A DNA stretch of 7,212 nucleotides from UMGS755 sp045602005 (GTDB taxonomy: Bacteria; Bacillota; Clostridia; UBA1381; UBA9506): the NCBI GenBank assembly GCA_045602005.1, contig JAZSAS010000090.1, positions 1 through 7,212 of the forward strand. The letters are read 5' to 3'. The notes beneath the pieces are model-generated. The model was not told the DNA's origin and searched no databases. It saw nothing but the letters and a program-made list of their open reading frames with translations. Shown here in pieces: positions 5,844 to 7,212 of the stretch (position 1 is its first letter; the number at the start of each line of letters is the position of its first letter). The position numbers were made by a program, and so were the translations under genes.

Positions 5844-5991
5844 TAAAGATGCGAAACTTTATATGTTTGAGAAAAAATTACATAGAAAACAGAAGAACTA
5901 CGTGTGCGTGATTCTCGTTTTTTTGGTTTTCATGTTATGATAGATGGAAATAAGCTTTGCGAAGACTAGAAACTTGTCAAGTATTTCGGAC
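5844..5991. other. AT-rich intergenic stretch without a gene
   Basis: I see no supported gene here. The only structure is an imperfect rightward hairpin: AGAACTACG (5894-5902), loop TGTG, and CGTGATTCT (5907-5915), with one mismatch and one G-U pair, followed by CG and seven T (5918-5924). It looks like a weak plus-strand terminator, but no plus-strand gene lies upstream of it. Confidence 0.4.
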
Positions 5992-6030
5992 AAAAAAAAA
6001 CGACAACTTTCTTGTCGAAAATTGTCGTTT
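5992..6030 (-). terminator. Hairpin terminator with T9 tail (minus strand)
   Basis: On the minus strand CGACAA-GAAAG-TTGTCG (complement of 6001-6017) is followed directly by nine T (complement of 5992-6000). A second arm, TTGTCGTTT at 6022-6030, can pair instead with AAACGACAA at 5998-6006 and give a 9-bp stem. A T-rich tail at 6032-6037 follows it on the plus strand, so it may also work weakly rightward. Confidence 0.7.
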
Positions 6031-6036
6031 CTTTTT

Positions 6037-6059
6037 TGGAAGAGCCGAATGGTTTAGAT
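6037..6059 (+). repeat. 23-base repeat, copy 1
   Basis: This stretch (key bases GGAAGAGCCGAATGG then TTTAGAT) recurs at 6238-6260 with one G/A difference at the eighth base. The two copies are 201 bases apart. On the minus strand each copy lies directly before a hairpin terminator. Confidence 0.85.
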
Positions 6060-6204
6060 ACACACGTGCCGAAGGCACGCTCTCGTAAAAAGGTGGTAGC
6101 GACAGCGAAACGTCGTGAGGGCATTTACAACCGAACAGGTGAGCCGAGCGTGCCTTTTTACGAAAAAGGAGGAACAGTGGAGCAAGTGACTGATTTTTTT
6201 GCAT
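6060..6204. other. GC-richer structured body between the two repeats
   Basis: Positions 6061-6180 are about 54% G+C by my count, well above the flanking AT-rich DNA. Three stems compete. CGTGCC (6065-6070) pairs with GGCACG (6074-6079). GGCACGCTC (6074-6082) pairs with GAGCGTGCC (6146-6154). CGTAAAAAGG (6084-6093) pairs with CCTTTTTACG (6153-6162). Short open frames exist on both strands, but I do not believe either is a gene. It could be a small repeated intergenic element, an RNA, or the remnant of an insertion. Confidence 0.45.
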
Positions 6205-6235
6205 AAAAAATCGGAACAAGCGTAACTTGTTCCGA
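6205..6235 (-). terminator. Rho-independent terminator of the GGDEF gene
   Basis: TCGGAACAAG (6211-6220) and CTTGTTCCGA (6226-6235) form a perfect 10-bp stem with a 5-base loop. On the minus strand it is followed by six T (complement of 6205-6210). It begins 19 bases after the stop codon of the leftward GGDEF gene. Confidence 0.9.
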
Positions 6236-6237
6236 CG

Positions 6238-6260
6238 TGGAAGAACCGAATGGTTTAGAT
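6238..6260 (+). repeat. 23-base repeat, copy 2, containing the GGDEF stop codon
   Basis: This is the second copy of the repeat at 6037-6059, with one substitution. The TAA stop of the leftward GGDEF gene (complement of 6255-6257) and the Ile codon before it lie inside the copy. The gene's last residue is therefore set by the repeat. Confidence 0.85.
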
Positions 6261-7211
6261 GCCATCTGATTCAGGTAAAAACTTCTCAACATTTAATTCT
6301 TTTCCACTATTACGCACATTTAAATAATATTGGTCTTTATTAGAATACATAATTGCATCAGCCGTTTTTAAAGCCACGTGAAAGGGTTTTGTGTTATTGA
6401 AGTCCACTTCTGAGCAACCGTGAGATAATGTAATATTATTGAAATTAAATAATTCTTCATTCAGCTTTACAATTAGATTCTCAACATAAGATAATTGTAT
6501 ATCTTTCATCAGCAAAACAAATTCATCGCCACCAAATCTATAGCTTTCACAATTATAACGTTCGAAATATTCATTAATAAACGTACCTACTTGTTTTAAA
6601 ATTTCATCCCCTGCGGCATGTCCTTTTGTATCATTGATATTTTTAAATCCATTGATATCCAGCATCACAAAAATAAAACTTGTACCAGTATTCTTTCTGT
6701 GATTTAATACTTGTCTTCTGGTAAATCTCTCATATGCTGCTCTATTTTTCATATTTGTCAAAGCGTCTATGTACGCAACATTTTTCAGTTCATCATTTTC
6801 ATATGTTTTTTTATTCATTTCGGCGCTATCTTTTACTAAATTAAAAACCAAAATTAATGTTAAATAAAAAATAATACTGAAAATAACAAAATCAAAAACT
6901 ATATCACGAGCATTGCTCATATCAATATTGAAAGCATATTGATTCAGAAACTGTATGAAAAAGAAAACTAATATAACATTAAGTTTCCACCAACCAGAAG
7001 AAAAGAACACCCTGGCTTTTTGATAACTCGGAAGCAAAATCTTGTATAGAAACAGATGCATTAATACCACTATTCCTATTCTATAAACAGACATATGAGC
7101 ATTGTTACTCAGAAGATCTGATAAAATCAAATTTGCTCCAATACATATGCAAAATGAATTCGAGTATGTAAGAAACAAAAAGGTTTTTTCTCCTAAAGGA
7201 CCTATTGTTGT
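6255..7211 (-). CDS. Membrane-anchored GGDEF diguanylate cyclase, 5' end outside the window
   Basis: The enzyme makes cyclic di-GMP from two GTP. Counting from the in-frame TTG at 7178, residues 1-115 hold hydrophobic segments at roughly 5-24, 31-50, 65-81 and 93-115. The cytoplasmic GGDEF domain follows: YIDALTNMKNRAAYERF (136-152), the metal-binding Asp174 in VMLDINGFKNIND, KGHAAGDEIL, the intact GGDEF signature at 216-220 (YRFGGDEFVLLM) and ADAIMYSNK. Active-site residues look complete. The product-inhibition I-site RxxD is RYNC here (Arg207, Cys210), so that feedback is probably lost. No ribosome site precedes the TTG, and the frame stays open to the edge (TTIGPLGEKTFLFLTYSNS), so the real start and probably more membrane segments lie beyond the window. 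A terminator follows the stop. The signal sensed by the membrane part is unknown. Confidence 0.92.
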   Translation of the reverse strand, partial: TTIGPLGEKTFLFLTYSNSFCICIGANLILSDLLSNNAHMSVYRIGIVVLMHLFLYKILLPSYQKARVFFSSGWWKLNVILVFFFIQFLNQYAFNIDMSNARDIVFDFVIFSIIFYLTLILVFNLVKDSAEMNKKTYENDELKNVAYIDALTNMKNRAAYERFTRRQVLNHRKNTGTSFIFVMLDINGFKNINDTKGHAAGDEILKQVGTFINEYFERYNCESYRFGGDEFVLLMKDIQLSYVENLIVKLNEELFNFNNITLSHGCSEVDFNNTKPFHVALKTADAIMYSNKDQYYLNVRNSGKELNVEKFLPESDGI

Positions 7212-7212
7212 T

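Noticed and set aside
5977..6219. Small open frames on both strands of the repeat region (minus 5977-6219, plus 6012-6206)
   Set aside because: Each runs through terminator hairpins and repeat copies. The plus-strand frame shows no convincing ribosome site and the products match no family I know. Base composition follows the repeat structure, not a coding pattern.
7176..7178. TTG at 7178 as the true start of the GGDEF protein
   Set aside because: There is no ribosome site, and the frame is open to the window edge with a continuing hydrophobic or linker sequence. The gene is better described as partial.
1..7212. CRISPR arrays, tRNA, rRNA and known riboswitches
   Set aside because: I saw no regularly spaced repeats, cloverleaf or T-loop signature, rRNA segment or recognisable riboswitch core in any gap.

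Overview
The window looks like a piece of a low-GC, Gram-positive, endospore-forming anaerobe of the class Clostridia. The evidence is AT-rich DNA, GGAGG-type ribosome binding sites, a CwlJ-like/GerQ-like spore germination pair, and a clostridial-type operon of iron alcohol dehydrogenase, DegV protein and aldehyde dehydrogenase. No species can be named from the sequence alone.

Positions 1-1602 read rightward. The left edge holds the last 35 codons of an integrase-type transposase and its probable insertion-sequence end. About 100 bases further on is a two-gene unit: a SleB/CwlJ-type cortex-lytic hydrolase (238-678) and a GerQ-like coat protein (705-1205). This is the same gene order as cwlJ-gerQ in Bacillus. 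A 74-residue XRE-type repressor (1334-1558) follows, and a perfect 15-bp bidirectional terminator (1570-1602) separates the rightward block from the leftward block.

Positions 1652-5843 read leftward and form one regulatory unit. In transcription order they are a TetR-family regulator, an iron-dependent alcohol dehydrogenase, a DegV-family (fatty-acid-binding fold) protein and a class-3-like aldehyde dehydrogenase. The last three genes overlap or nearly touch. The same 18-base sequence, containing the palindrome AGCACACAGTGTGCT, lies upstream of the alcohol dehydrogenase and of tetR, so the regulator very probably controls both itself and the operon. The enzymes suggest oxidation of an alcohol to an aldehyde and then to a carboxylic acid, or detoxification in either redox direction. 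The DegV protein raises the possibility that the product is a fatty acid that is bound on release. That is inference.

Positions 5844-6254 hold no convincing gene. They contain two hairpin terminators, each next to a copy of a 23-base repeat, with a GC-richer body of about 145 bases between them that can form competing stems. The right edge (6255-7211) is the C-terminal part of a membrane-anchored GGDEF diguanylate cyclase that runs off the window. Its stop codon lies inside one of the repeat copies.
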